Source of the DNA: an uncultured Cytophagaceae bacterium
GTDB lineage: Bacteria; Bacteroidota; Bacteroidia; Cytophagales; Spirosomataceae
Assembly: GCA_903837305.1 (NCBI GenBank)
Contig: CAILUB010000223.1
Coordinates: forward strand, 1 to 10,194
Reading direction: 5' to 3'
DNA: 10,194 nucleotides
The translations under genes and the position numbers were made by a program. Position 1 is the stretch's first letter. Every line of letters starts with the position of its first letter. Positions 1 through 6,953 of the stretch are shown in pieces. The notes beneath the pieces were generated by a model. That model was not told where the DNA came from. It was given only the letters and a program-made list of their open reading frames with translations, and ran no database searches.

Positions 1-2551
1 CCTCATTCAGTAAGGTAGCTTCTATAATGGGGGCATTTGATTCTTTGGTTTCCCCACTAGGTTTTAATACACTTTTCATTCCTCCGCCATAGGTAGTTCC
101 ATCACTTGAATTAGCACGCCATTTCAACCGGTAGGCAGGAAGATTAGCGAGAGTAAATTTGCCATTTTGCACAGTAGCAACGCTTTTTCCTTCTAGGTTG
201 CCGGCAATGACATAGTTGAATTTGTCTGTTTTAGTTCCCAGCGTCTGCTTTTTTTGATCTTCTCCAAAATAATAGACTTGAATCTCCCCCGTTATATTGG
301 GGGTTGTTTGTCCTTGAATTACCCCGTTTGATAAGGTATCAATACGGATACTAAGCGTTTGTTGGCTCCAAGGAAGGGTTGAGGAGGGATCTCCCAAAAG
401 GGTAATATTTCGGTTAATTACGCCAGATTGGCTCTCATTCTTCGCATCTCGATATAAATCTCCTAATCTGTAGTCTTTATTATTTAGATGTTTAGTTAAA
501 TTTCTATAAAATGCCTGGCCAAACAGATAATTACTACTCTGAAATACGGGTCTTGTCGTTGAAATAAGTCCGATAGCTCCCCCTTGGTTTGACAAAAGAC
601 TGACCTCCGCACCCGAAAGCTGATTGGGATCATCAAATCGCCCAAATTGACACGTAGCGGTCAACAATAAGGGAAGGTTTCGGCTGTTTTTCAACGTTTG
701 TAACTCATTATTGGTGATCACTTTTTCATCCGTCCAGGCAGACTCTGAACCATGGCCTAAGAAATGGATAAAATCTGCTTCGTAATTAAATAAGTCGAGA
801 CTAGCTTTTTTACCAGCTGCTGAAGTATAAATCCCATTTGCTGTTTCTTGTGGGAATTGATCGATATAAGTTTTTTGTACTTGAAATGCCTCTGGAATGT
901 AGGCTGCAAAATCTTCTGCATCTTGAACATGCAGATTTGAATCCCCATCATCTGCTAACCAAGCGAAACGGTAAGGATGTGTTAAGTTTTGCCTTTCGTA
1001 GCTGATTATTTTATTCACGAGCATCGTTGCTTCCTCAAAGGATCTCACAGGAATCCGGCCTATGCCTACGGATAAAAGCTCATTTTTTGCCTCATTTCCC
1101 TCTAACCATTCCCCCTGATCTACATCCAATAGGCCAAAATAGTCATCTGACACATAAGTCTGTAGCGGCTGCAAAGACTCTCTACTTTCATAACTAGGTA
1201 CATAATTCAGGCGCTCAGTAGCCGTAGCCACCTTATTGATTCCTTTGTAATCAACGGAAGCATCACCCATTAGTAGTACATAGCGTGGTTTTTTAAGGCG
1301 TATAAAATCTCTTATGGCAGTTACGTCCACTTTGCCTGCAGAGAATTCGTTATAAATCTCTTGGGTGGAGTAGGCTTTAGCTTTTATTCCTTTTGAACTC
1401 CGGTAACGTGCGAAAAGTGTAGCGACAGGTAAAATGGATTGGCTAGCTATAAGAAGCAAATCGGCAGATTCATCTGCTCTAACATTTTGATTTGGAATGA
1501 GATCCAGCGTGATCGGATCCACTGCCTTGGCTGGGTCGAAAATCAGCAATTCGGCGCCTGGTGCTACTTTAGGGAGAGATAAAGAGATCAGTTTTTGCCA
1601 GCTATTACCTTTTCTTTTTAGCCAAATCTGGTGGTTGGTTTGTTTATTTAAAATACTAATAGTAAAGGAAGAGTCCGTCTTATTAGGTAGATAATAGTGT
1701 GGGTTCTCATTCAGAGCATTTAACTTTCTAGGGTATTCTAAATCGATGAAATCGATATATCCAGAGCCCGTGGTATTAGCATAGGCTAAATTCCACGACC
1801 AGCTTTGGTCTTTTATTACTGGGTATACCCTCGCGGCGAAATCACTTAGATAAGCTTTTTGATCATACCGATCGCCAGTAATGGCAGGAAAAATAATAGG
1901 GGAAAGCGTATTGCCAGGAATACTAAAAGTGAAGGTTCCAGGTGCAACGGAGGAGGAAGCTAACCTTCCAGAGAGTAAGCTAGGTATTCCCGATTTATAG
2001 TCTGATAAAGGATATTGAATGCTTCGATTTACATTACCAAAAAATCCATCACCTAACCATTCTCTACCTGATTGCAATAGATTATAGGTTTCAGGTTCGT
2101 AGTGAAATCGACTTAAGGCATAATCTAATGCCGGACCTGATGTCGATGAATTGGTGCCATTGTTTGATTCTGAGATAAGCTTTGGTGCCGGATCATCTAA
2201 ACGGATAAAATAGAAGGCCGTATCACTATAGTGATGAGTGAATTTTTCCGCCCAAAAAACAACGGCATCACCTTGTTTCAAGAAAGGTATGGGCTGTAAA
2301 TCTATAGGTCGAGCAGATGCGTTTGCCTGAGGTAATTCACCTATTTCGTGACCATATACTCCTAATTGAGAGGCTTTTAGATTGAATTTAGCAAGCCATG
2401 CTGGGGTAATTTGATAGATGCCGGATTGAGTAATACCTACTTTGATCCAACGTCCGCTTGATAAGATGGAGTTTTGAGCATGTCCGATGAAGGCCGCAAG
2501 TAGAAGAGGCAGAAGTACTTTAAGAAATTTCAATTGGTAACACGTACGCAT
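1..2551 (-). CDS. porU: Type IX secretion system sortase PorU, C25 (gingipain-like) cysteine peptidase; 3' end beyond the window
   Basis: A continuous minus-strand frame of 850 codons without a stop runs off the left edge. PorU is the cell-surface sortase of T9SS: it removes the C-terminal sorting domain of secreted cargo and attaches many cargos to A-LPS. The ATG at 2551 is chosen because it gives a clean signal peptide (Lys residues, then LLPLLLAAFIGHA, cleavage expected about residues 25/26). Residues 26 to about 370 form the beta-rich N-terminal part. The C25 domain follows: MGDAS at 428-432, SDDYFG at 468-473, catalytic His600 in FLGHGSES and catalytic Cys634 in LLTATCQFG. The 34-residue His-Cys spacing is close to that of gingipains. 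After about residue 720 come Ig-like beta segments. Known PorU proteins are roughly 1,100-1,300 residues, so about a quarter to a third is missing. The start overlaps the upstream sprT-like gene by 32 nt. The other C25 proteins are gingipain-type cargo, but the long N-terminal domain favours PorU. Confidence 0.93.
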   Translation of the reverse strand, partial: MRTCYQLKFLKVLLPLLLAAFIGHAQNSILSSGRWIKVGITQSGIYQITPAWLAKFNLKASQLGVYGHEIGELPQANASARPIDLQPIPFLKQGDAVVFWAEKFTHHYSDTAFYFIRLDDPAPKLISESNNGTNSSTSGPALDYALSRFHYEPETYNLLQSGREWLGDGFFGNVNRSIQYPLSDYKSGIPSLLSGRLASSSVAPGTFTFSIPGNTLSPIIFPAITGDRYDQKAYLSDFAARVYPVIKDQSWSWNLAYANTTGSGYIDFIDLEYPRKLNALNENPHYYLPNKTDSSFTISILNKQTNHQIWLKRKGNSWQKLISLSLPKVAPGAELLIFDPAKAVDPITLDLIPNQNVRADESADLLLIASQSILPVATLFARYRSSKGIKAKAYSTQEIYNEFSAGKVDVTAIRDFIRLKKPRYVLLMGDASVDYKGINKVATATERLNYVPSYESRESLQPLQTYVSDDYFGLLDVDQGEWLEGNEAKNELLSVGIGRIPVRSFEEATMLVNKIISYERQNLTHPYRFAWLADDGDSNLHVQDAEDFAAYIPEAFQVQKTYIDQFPQETANGIYTSAAGKKASLDLFNYEADFIHFLGHGSESAWTDEKVITNNELQTLKNSRNLPLLLTATCQFGRFDDPNQLSGAEVSLLSNQGGAIGLISTTRPVFQSSNYLFGQAFYRNLTKHLNNKDYRLGDLYRDAKNESQSGVINRNITLLGDPSSTLPWSQQTLSIRIDTLSNGVIQGQTTPNITGEIQVYYFGEDQKKQTLGTKTDKFNYVIAGNLEGKSVATVQNGKFTLANLPAYRLKWRANSSDGTTYGGGMKSVLKPSGETKESNAPIIEATLLNE

Positions 2552-3149
2552 TCTTTGCCACTAAGTAGTTTCGACCTGAATTTAATTCTTTGCAAATGTA
2601 ACGTGTTCGGCGAAGTTTCCCTTTGATGAAGCGAAGGTTTTTTAAGGCGAATGATGTTCCCTCTGCTAATTCGACTAATGGAGTGCCCGCCGGAGGTTGC
2701 TCATCGAAACTTTTTAGTATGTCAACAAGGGGTTGGTAGCCATTCGAGGAGGCTGCTGGATTTTTTAAATAGGCTCTAAGGACGTTAACAAGTTCTGCTG
2801 GTAACAAATCTTCGTCTAGAATGGGCTCGAACAGGTTATAAAATTCCGTCTTCCATTCTTGGCCATGCGGAAGAACTTTGTTCTTGTGAGCTAGGTAAGT
2901 GGTTAAGTGGGCAACTTCGTGAATGTAAGTGACTAGAAAAGCGTAGGGATTCAGGTTATGATTGACCGTCACTTGGTGTCCTTTCAATGGGCTGAAACGG
3001 TAATCGCCTAATTTAGAATCGCGCGATTTGCTGACAATAAAGTCAAAGGAATAATCATGCCAAAGTTGAAAGCAGTATTCCGCAACTTTGGGAGGGAAGT
3101 GGTCAAAAAAGGAGTCGATCTTTTTATTCTTCATCCGGTTATTAGACAT
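2520..3149 (-). CDS. SprT-like domain zinc metallopeptidase-fold protein
   Basis: This 209-residue protein carries a SprT-like core: HEVAH at residues 77-81 (zinc ligands His77 and His81, catalytic Glu78) and a later His95 in HGQEWK, the usual third ligand position. The family includes SprT of bacteria and the Spartan DNA-protein crosslink protease of eukaryotes, so proteolysis at DNA is possible but not shown here. The C-terminus (about residues 180-209, RRTRYICKEL onward) aligns in position with the SprT zinc ribbon but has a single Cys, so the ribbon is degenerate. No signal peptide is seen, which suggests a cytoplasmic location. The frame stays open up to an ATG at 3167, but that codon sits inside the terminator palindrome, so the ATG at 3149 (MSNNR) is preferred; the ATG at 3134 (MKNKK) is also possible. 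AAGGAC about 8 nt before 3149 could act as a ribosome site. The 3' end overlaps porU by 32 nt, suggesting one transcript. Confidence 0.85.
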   Translation of the reverse strand: MSNNRMKNKKIDSFFDHFPPKVAEYCFQLWHDYSFDFIVSKSRDSKLGDYRFSPLKGHQVTVNHNLNPYAFLVTYIHEVAHLTTYLAHKNKVLPHGQEWKTEFYNLFEPILDEDLLPAELVNVLRAYLKNPAASSNGYQPLVDILKSFDEQPPAGTPLVELAEGTSFALKNLRFIKGKLRRTRYICKELNSGRNYLVAKNAYVLPIEIS

Positions 3150-3150
3150 A

Positions 3151-3182
3151 AAAAAAGTCCTTCGCATGCGAAGGACTTTTTT
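3151..3182 (-). terminator. Intrinsic terminator, perfect palindrome, after the small lipoprotein gene
   Basis: Each half is AAAAAAGTCCTTCGCA and its exact complement, giving 16 paired positions centred between 3166 and 3167. In RNA it would fold as a GTCCTTCG/CGAAGGAC stem with a CAUG loop, preceded by an A run and followed by a U run. It lies 18 nt after the stop of the 58-codon lipoprotein gene. Being symmetric, it could stop transcription from either side. The U run ends one base before the ATG of the sprT-like gene at 3149. Confidence 0.88.
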
Positions 3183-3200
3183 CTGATCGTTGTGCTAAAA

Positions 3201-3377
3201 TTATTTAGCAGCAGCAGTGTCAGCAGCAGCAGTGTCAGCAGCAGCAGAATCAGCTGGAGCAGCAGCAGCAGCAGAATCAACAGCAACAGTGTCAGCAGAA
3301 GCTTCTGCTTTCTTCTCACCACAAGATGCTAAAGTTACCATTGCAGCAACGAAAGCTAGAGCGAATACTTTTTTCAT
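3201..3377 (-). CDS. Small Ala-rich repeat lipoprotein (58 aa)
   Basis: This short gene encodes 58 residues starting MKKVFALAFVAAMVTLASCG. The start is a Lys-Lys n-region and a hydrophobic h-region, then the lipobox LASC with the acylated Cys at residue 19, a classic signal-peptidase-II lipoprotein signal. The mature part is about 40 residues and of very low complexity: GEKKAEA, then repeats of ADT/ADS separated by runs of Ala, ending AAAK. It is acidic and probably disordered. I do not recognise a function; similar tiny Ala-rich lipoproteins are common and usually unannotated in Bacteroidota. A consensus promoter lies just upstream and a perfect terminator just downstream, so it appears to be an independent and possibly strongly expressed single-gene unit. 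The high GCT usage is a result of the Ala runs. The frames that overlap it (a Leu-rich frame on the same strand, a Ser-rich one on the other) are shadows of the GCT repeat. Confidence 0.85.
   Translation of the reverse strand: MKKVFALAFVAAMVTLASCGEKKAEASADTVAVDSAAAAAPADSAAADTAAADTAAAK
3207..3293. repeat. 15-nt tandem repeat within the lipoprotein gene
   Basis: On the plus strand the unit AGCAGCAGCAGTGTC occurs exactly at 3207-3221 and 3222-3236. A variant ending GAATC follows at 3237-3251, and more diverged copies run to 3293. Each unit encodes a five-residue step such as ADTAA. The period of 15 keeps the reading frame, so gain or loss of a unit would change protein length without a frameshift. 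Confidence 0.85.
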
Positions 3378-3404
3378 TTCTTATTTTGTTTAAGGTTTGA
3401 GCCA

Positions 3405-3435
3405 CAAATCTACGGCATTATTTTATAAGTACAAA
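3405..3435 (-). promoter_or_regulatory. Bacteroidota sigma-A-type promoter of the small lipoprotein gene
   Basis: On the minus strand TTTG (3432-3435) is followed after exactly 19 nt by TAGATTTG (3405-3412), matching the Bacteroidota consensus TTTG-N19-21-TAnnTTTG. Transcription is predicted to start near 3398-3400, leaving a leader of about 20 nt before the ATG at 3377. The DNA upstream of the -33 element is strongly A/T-rich with T and A runs (3440-3492), as at strong promoters. Confidence 0.75.
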
Positions 3436-3495
3436 TAAATGCAAATAAAATTTTAAGATTTTTTTAAGGAATGAGTAAAAAAACATAAAAATAGG

Positions 3496-3519
3496 GCTTA
3501 ATGGAGCTTAATCGGCTTA
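3496..3519 (-). repeat. Three direct copies of TAAGC at about 10-nt spacing
   Basis: On the minus strand TAAGC occurs at 3519-3515, 3510-3506 and 3500-3496, and the first two are preceded or joined by AT-rich steps (ATTAAGC in the second and third copies). The spacing is 9 to 10 nt, about one helical turn, so all copies face the same side of the DNA. They lie about 60 nt upstream of the -33 box of the lipoprotein promoter and about 50 nt downstream of the GtrA-like gene stop. A palindrome TTCTTAAGAA lies next to them at 3524-3533. A binding-site role is only a guess. Confidence 0.35.
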
Positions 3520-3568
3520 GGATTTCTTAAGAATTTGGAACTTAGAAAAGGTCTAAATTAGATAAATC

Positions 3569-4063
3569 CTATTTTGTCAACTCCTTAAATCGATCGTAAA
3601 ACCCGCTTGATTTGAAAGTGAAGGTTTTGTGTAGAATGTAATTGGATAAAAAACTAAACCCCATTCCGTGCAAGGTGGTTAGGATTTGAGTAATGTTTAA
3701 TTTTTTGATGGAGTAGGGGATAAGAAAATAGAAATCCGGGTAGCGTTCGTGAATAAACTCATAAGGAATGGTACTGAATAACCAGGTGATGATACCTGAA
3801 AAACTTGCTACTAGGAGGTACTTAAGCATCTCGCGTCTTGTTTGATGGCTTTGGCGCGCATTAAAGGCAAACAATTTGGTTAAAAAAAAGCCGACTATTA
3901 GCGCAATGAAATAGGCAGGAAGGATGGAATCTTCATACGAAACGCGGAACCAATCTTTGATTAATCCTCCAGCGAGTAATTGAACACATGCCCCTAATCC
4001 AGCCACTACGAAGTAAGCGAATAAATCTTTCTGATTGAAAAGGGCCTGTTTCTTGTCGCTCAA
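3569..4063 (-). CDS. GtrA-like small integral membrane protein
   Basis: This 164-residue protein has four hydrophobic segments at roughly residues 14-33, 48-67, 80-98 and 126-146. It also has the paired family signatures GFFLTKLFAF (58-67) and SFLSNYILHKTFTF (137-150), as in the GtrA/DPMS-like family of four-helix proteins. Members are proposed to flip or present polyprenyl-linked sugars for cell-surface glycosylation; no glycosyltransferase partner is visible here. The start is TTG at 4063 (LSDKK read as MSDKK); no ATG lies between it and the preceding stop, and the next in-frame ATG would remove the first two helices. It begins 9 nt after the nuoN stop and is in the same reading frame: TAA, then ATT GAG CAT TTG. 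It is therefore probably the last gene of the nuoKLMN transcript. A link to complex I is inferred only from position. The sequence to its 3' side shows no convincing terminator. Confidence 0.8.
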   Translation of the reverse strand: MSDKKQALFNQKDLFAYFVVAGLGACVQLLAGGLIKDWFRVSYEDSILPAYFIALIVGFFLTKLFAFNARQSHQTRREMLKYLLVASFSGIITWLFSTIPYEFIHERYPDFYFLIPYSIKKLNITQILTTLHGMGFSFLSNYILHKTFTFKSSGFYDRFKELTK

Positions 4064-4072
4064 ATGCTCAAT

Positions 4073-5470
4073 TTAAAAGAGGTTTTTAACGATACTTGGA
4101 TATACGCCTAATAGCAAGGTACCTAGGGTACAAGCCCACATCGCGAATTTGACTAATGCTGGCAACTCAATTCGCTCAATATCGCCTTCTTTAAAGTAGA
4201 TGGCAATAATTCCTTTGAAATAGTAATAAACTCCGATAGCTGACATGATGATCGCTAAGATTACTGGATAATATACGTGACGATTAAAGATGTCAGAGAA
4301 GACAAAGAATTTCCCCCAAAAACCTGCTGTCAGTGGAATACCTGCCAAAGACAATAATGAGATGGTAAAGCAGAATGCTAAACCTGGGTTCTGCTTCGCC
4401 AAGCCTTCAAATGAACTGAAGTTTTCTGGTTTTTCTGTACGACCTGTTTGGTATTCTGCTACTAACATAACTACACCAAAAGCTACAATTGTGGCTAAAG
4501 TGTAGGATAAGGAATAATACAAGATGGTCGATGATGTACTTGCTTGGTTAGAGCTTAGAGTAATGAGTAGGTATCCGGCGTGCGAAATACTAGAGTAAGC
4601 TAGCATTCTTTTTACGGACTGCTGGTACACCGCTGTGATATTCCCCACTAAAAGTGTTAACATACTAATATAGTAGATCGGATATACCCATGTGCCATAC
4701 AATGATCCAAAGGGACCTGTCAGCATTTGGTATAAGGCTGCAAAGCCAGCTGCCTTCACTACCGTTGACATGAACATCGTAAAGATAGTAGGTGCTCCTT
4801 CGTATACATCCGGCGTCCAGAAGTGGAAAGGTGCTGCCGAAATCTTGAATAGGAATCCGACTATAATTAATAAAACGCCAATCGATAAGAATACCGGCGT
4901 GGATGCTTGTGGGGTAGTTGCAATTACTTCTGCAATGTTTGTTAAATAGAAAGAACGCGTTGCTCCATACACGAGAGTAATTCCAAATAAAAGAATACCA
5001 GTTGCGAAAGAACCCATCAAGAAATATTTCAAGGCTGCCTCGTTCGAGCGTAAATTGCGTTTGTCAGAACCGGTTAACACATACATCGCTACCGATAGGA
5101 TTTCAAGTCCCACAAAGAACATGATCAAATGATCGAATGAAACCATTAAAATGGCTCCTACTACCGAGAATAATAGAATCGCATAGTATTCTGCTGGATG
5201 TGTGTGCTCTTCGTCGATGCCAAAGCCTTTGGAAAAACTAACGACCATAAAGGCCGCTAATTGAATAATTAAGCTGAAGCTAATGGAAGTATTCGTGGTA
5301 TGGAACATGCGTCCGTACCACAACATCTCGTGATTCCAGTCCATAGCCGTCAAAGCCATACTGCCCGCTAAAAACAAAAGCGTCGCAGCTTGGATGGTTT
5401 TTCTAGAAAGCCAAAAGCCCAAGAATAAATTTAAAATACCTAGAAGTGATAATGCAATGATAGAATTCAT
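4073..5470 (-). CDS. nuoN: NADH-quinone oxidoreductase subunit N (antiporter-like, membrane arm of complex I)
   Basis: This 465-residue, multi-helix inner-membrane protein is one of the three antiporter-like proton-pumping subunits of complex I. The functional residues align with E. coli NuoN: Glu123 in FFVGLEILSV (E. coli Glu133), Lys209 in FLFKISAAPFHFW (Lys217), Lys239 in MSTVVKAAGF (Lys247) and Lys387 in TAGFWGKFFVF (Lys395). The signature PFHFWTPDVYEGAPT at 214-228 is the family hallmark. Length is slightly under the E. coli protein, with a shortened N-terminus, as is common in Bacteroidota. The ATG at 5470 lies 19 nt after the nuoM stop, and a GtrA-like gene follows 9 nt after the TAA. 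No internal promoter is seen. Confidence 0.97.
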   Translation of the reverse strand: MNSIIALSLLGILNLFLGFWLSRKTIQAATLLFLAGSMALTAMDWNHEMLWYGRMFHTTNTSISFSLIIQLAAFMVVSFSKGFGIDEEHTHPAEYYAILLFSVVGAILMVSFDHLIMFFVGLEILSVAMYVLTGSDKRNLRSNEAALKYFLMGSFATGILLFGITLVYGATRSFYLTNIAEVIATTPQASTPVFLSIGVLLIIVGFLFKISAAPFHFWTPDVYEGAPTIFTMFMSTVVKAAGFAALYQMLTGPFGSLYGTWVYPIYYISMLTLLVGNITAVYQQSVKRMLAYSSISHAGYLLITLSSNQASTSSTILYYSLSYTLATIVAFGVVMLVAEYQTGRTEKPENFSSFEGLAKQNPGLAFCFTISLLSLAGIPLTAGFWGKFFVFSDIFNRHVYYPVILAIIMSAIGVYYYFKGIIAIYFKEGDIERIELPALVKFAMWACTLGTLLLGVYPSIVKNLF

Positions 5471-5489
5471 AATGCTTTTTAATACTATT

Positions 5490-6935
5490 TTATTTGAACC
5501 ATTGGATTAATTGCTGAACCGCTGGTTCACTAAAACCTAAAACCGTTGATGGGAAAACACCACCCAAAATAACCAAGACACTTAAAGGAATTAACACTGC
5601 TTTCTCCGCAAAAGTCAAGTCCGCGAAATCAGAAGTGATTCGCGACACATTTCCGAACATCGATTTTTGGATCAATCGCAAGGTATATACTGCGCCCAAG
5701 ATGATGGTGATTCCGGCGATAATACCTAAAGTTACGTTTTGGTCAAATACACTCTTTAACAATAAGAACTCTCCGATGAAACCGTTCGTTAAAGGAAGTG
5801 CCACGGAACCTAAACTCAAGATCACGAAAGTGACAGTCAATGGATACGAGAATTGTGTGATGCCGCCTAATTGAGCGATCTCTCTCGATTTTGTTCTGCG
5901 TTCAATGATTTCAATGACGAAGAATAAACCGATGATGTTGATACCGTGAGATAACATTTGGTACAAGGCACCTTGAATACCTTCGATGCTTCCGGATAAA
6001 ATACCGGCAGACATCAAGCCCACGTGAGCGAATGAGGAATAAGCTAATAAGCGTTTAGCGTCTTTTTGCTGAATGGCGATAATCGAACCATAGATTATAC
6101 CGATCACAGAAAGGACAGATGCTGTCAATCCCCAAGTAGCAACGCCTAAAGGGAACATCGGAAGCACGAATCGAATCACACCGTAGGTACCCATCTTCAA
6201 CATAATACCTGATAGCAACATCGTTCCTTGTGCAGGAGCCACGGTATACGTATCGGGCTGCCAGGTATGGAAAGGGAAAACCGGCATCTTGATGGCAAAA
6301 GCCAGGAAGAAGGCCGCAAATAAATAACCTTGTTGATCTGCGCTTAGGCCTTTCGCAGTTTGGTATAATACCTCAATATCTGCTGAATGAAATGGACCTG
6401 GTGTTAGCAAGTACACATAAACCAAGGCGATTAAGAAGAATAGCGAACCAAACAACGTATAAACAAAGAACTTAAACGTAATCGCATTTTTATTCTCGCC
6501 GCCATAAATTGCCGCAAGGAAATAAATAGGTAGCAAAGAAGCTTCAAAGAAGAAGTAAAACAAAAAGGCATCTTTTGCTAAGAACGCTCCCATTAAAGCC
6601 GTTTGCATCGCTAACATCAAACCCTGGAATTGGGAATTATTCGCACGATCCGTATTAGCTGTTGTGGCTATGATAAAGGGAACTAATAAAGCACAAAGTC
6701 CGATTAATACGCCGCTGATTCCATCTACATAGAGCGAGAAGTACAATCCCTCTGATGCCAACCAAGGAGCAGAGAAGGAAACAGGATTTGAGCTAGCTTG
6801 TTGTAAAACAAAGGCGGTGGCCGCTAATTCAATGATGGATGCCGCTAGGGAAAGGACAAACGCGTTCTTTGGCTTGAAGATCAACAAAGCTGACCCAATC
6901 AAAAGCGGAAATAAAAGTATAAATAGTAGATACAT
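5490..6935 (-). CDS. nuoM: NADH-quinone oxidoreductase subunit M (antiporter-like, membrane arm of complex I)
   Basis: This 481-residue membrane protein is the central antiporter-like proton channel of complex I. Key charged residues are intact: Glu131 in YFFFEASLLP (E. coli Glu144), Lys216 in FAIKMPVFPFHTW (Lys234), Lys247 in SGIMLKMGTYG (Lys265) and Glu389 in NGFIGEFLLL (Glu407). The motif LPIYFLAAIYGG (135-146) and the HTWQPDTYTVAPA stretch (223-235) are typical. One local difference is QMLSHGINIIGLFF (326-339), where many NuoM proteins have a HGL..GALFL sequence; both conserve the His. The ATG at 6935 is 18 nt after the nuoL stop, consistent with a single operon and with no room for a separate promoter. 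Confidence 0.97.
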   Translation of the reverse strand: MYLLFILLFPLLIGSALLIFKPKNAFVLSLAASIIELAATAFVLQQASSNPVSFSAPWLASEGLYFSLYVDGISGVLIGLCALLVPFIIATTANTDRANNSQFQGLMLAMQTALMGAFLAKDAFLFYFFFEASLLPIYFLAAIYGGENKNAITFKFFVYTLFGSLFFLIALVYVYLLTPGPFHSADIEVLYQTAKGLSADQQGYLFAAFFLAFAIKMPVFPFHTWQPDTYTVAPAQGTMLLSGIMLKMGTYGVIRFVLPMFPLGVATWGLTASVLSVIGIIYGSIIAIQQKDAKRLLAYSSFAHVGLMSAGILSGSIEGIQGALYQMLSHGINIIGLFFVIEIIERRTKSREIAQLGGITQFSYPLTVTFVILSLGSVALPLTNGFIGEFLLLKSVFDQNVTLGIIAGITIILGAVYTLRLIQKSMFGNVSRITSDFADLTFAEKAVLIPLSVLVILGGVFPSTVLGFSEPAVQQLIQWFK

Positions 6936-6953
6936 AGCTGTTTGGCGATCGAA

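Noticed and set aside
757..1694. Short frames of about 65 codons within porU (757-951 minus, 1497-1694 plus)
   Set aside because: They lie in other frames of a continuous 850-codon reading frame with clear C25 motifs.
3150..3167. ATG at 3167 as the start of the sprT-like gene
   Set aside because: That ATG is the centre of the terminator palindrome and adds only MRRTFF, which has no family support; 3149 is a better start.
3207..3293. A CRISPR array in the AGC-rich repeats
   Set aside because: The units are directly adjacent with no spacers, and they translate as part of a lipoprotein.
3131..3322. Leu-rich minus-strand frame of 63 codons over the lipoprotein gene
   Set aside because: It is the GCT repeat read one base off (CTG/TTG runs), it crosses the terminator palindrome, and the lipobox gene in the other frame explains the sequence.
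3057..3332. Ser-rich plus-strand frame of 91 codons
   Set aside because: It runs antisense through the terminator, the AGC repeat and the sprT-like 5' end; its Ser run is only the complement of the Ala-coding repeat.
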